The notes under the pieces were generated by a model. The model did not search any database. It was not told the origin of the DNA and worked only from the letters and a program-made list of their open reading frames with translations. From the NCBI GenBank assembly GCA_047967505.1, contig CM106539.1: DNA of 64,000 nucleotides; one strand, 5' to 3'. Source of the DNA: Dipteris shenzhenensis. Taxonomy: Eukaryota > Polypodiophyta > Polypodiopsida > Gleicheniales. Each line of letters starts with the position of its first letter. Position 1 is the stretch's first letter. A program made the position numbers and the translations under genes. Shown here piece by piece: positions 63,421 to 64,000 of this stretch.

Positions 63421-64000
63421 TGAGCTAGAGCATATTTTGCTTCATCAGTTCACAAAAGATACCACTGACTCTAGCACCAAGTTCATGAATCAGGAAGCCC
63501 ACGAAGCACCATGGGTCGCCCAGGACTTTTTCAGATTATCCTCACCGCGTTACAGCATATAAGGAGGCTTTGTATCTTCCCTAGTCCTGAAACTCATATA
63601 ATTGAGTGGATAGATAGTGAATTGAGAGCCAGGAAACCCCCTTGGACACCTCCTCCAGTTGGTAAGACACACTGGTTCTTTCACTCCAGAGTAATCATTC
63701 CAGGGTACTCATTACGGACACTTACTAAGTAATTGTCCCACATTAACAATGGCAGGTGTGTGATAAACGCCAGCTCCCAAGAACGACGCTTCCATTTTTT
63801 GTCATACCAGCTTTCTTCCCAATGTGAGGCCAGAAGGTACATCTTTTGGCAAATAGATGATGAAGCTCGTACAAAAATGAATACTAGAACTCACGGCAGG
63901 AAACAAAACTGCCTGTGCAGAGCATTCTATAAGATTATTATGAGTATCACCAGGACATTCATATCAATGATAACATTCATGTACTCATGCATCTTTGTAT
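63421..64000. other. Window end, no recognised gene
   Basis: Short frames (63511-63732 and one open to the end) show no family signature. Some may be gypsy 3' sequence. The upstream PIP5K exon was looked for on the minus strand and not seen. Confidence 0.5.

Overview
The window looks like nuclear DNA of a land plant with a large, transposon-swollen genome. The evidence is plant-type L1 LINEs, Ty1/copia and chromodomain-bearing Ty3/gypsy elements primed by initiator tRNA-Met, and pieces of one plant-type kinase gene. A non-angiosperm such as a fern, lycophyte or gymnosperm would fit, but the species cannot be read from the sequence.

The one host gene I can support lies on the minus strand and spans almost the whole window. 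It is a phosphatidylinositol-4-phosphate 5-kinase (PIP5K) gene with four internal exons, in gene order at 59605-59772, 49095-49260, 24469-24579 and 5267-5454. All four have AG/GT borders and their reading phases join, giving about 210 codons of the kinase domain. The introns between them are 10.3, 24.5 and 19.0 kb. Nearly everything else is transposon debris inside these introns. The N-terminal exon(s) and the C-terminal exons lie outside the window or were not recognised.

Layout. 1-4.9 kb: L1-type LINE pieces in both orientations. 5.27-5.45 kb: PIP5K exon. 6.05-11.16 kb: a decayed plus-strand L1-type LINE split by a 2.6-kb LTR element that carries gag but no pol, with paired LTRs, primer binding site and polypurine tract. 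11.3-19.4 kb: gypsy and LTR scraps, two head-to-tail copies of an ORF1-only LINE-like element (12.4-14.9 kb), an LTR with W-box palindromes, and a tandemly duplicated chromodomain tail. 19.4-21.9 kb: a second type of LINE (called LINE2 here) carrying a 0.5-kb foreign coding-like insert. 24.47 kb: PIP5K exon. 26-37 kb: nested L1-type LINEs, ORF1-only copy C and a LINE2. 37.3-44.55 kb: a structurally complete gypsy chromovirus with a perfect 5-bp target duplication. 44.7-48.8 kb: the best LINE2, with one reading frame of about 1,250 codons broken by only four stops. 49.1 kb: PIP5K exon. 51.1-55.6 kb: a copia element with a LINE inserted in it. 55.9-58.1 kb: an LTR and a further LINE2. 59.6 kb: PIP5K exon. 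60.5-63.4 kb: an ORF1-only tail and a gypsy relic.

The most interesting biology is the apparent pairing of LINE2 with the ORF1-only element. They share a 3' end made of a short hairpin followed by a (CTTT)n tail, and the hairpin changes by paired substitutions between copies. This suggests that LINE2 reverse transcriptase mobilises the ORF1-only element, as L1 does HAL1 in mammals. The gag-only LTR element looks like another partner-dependent transposon.
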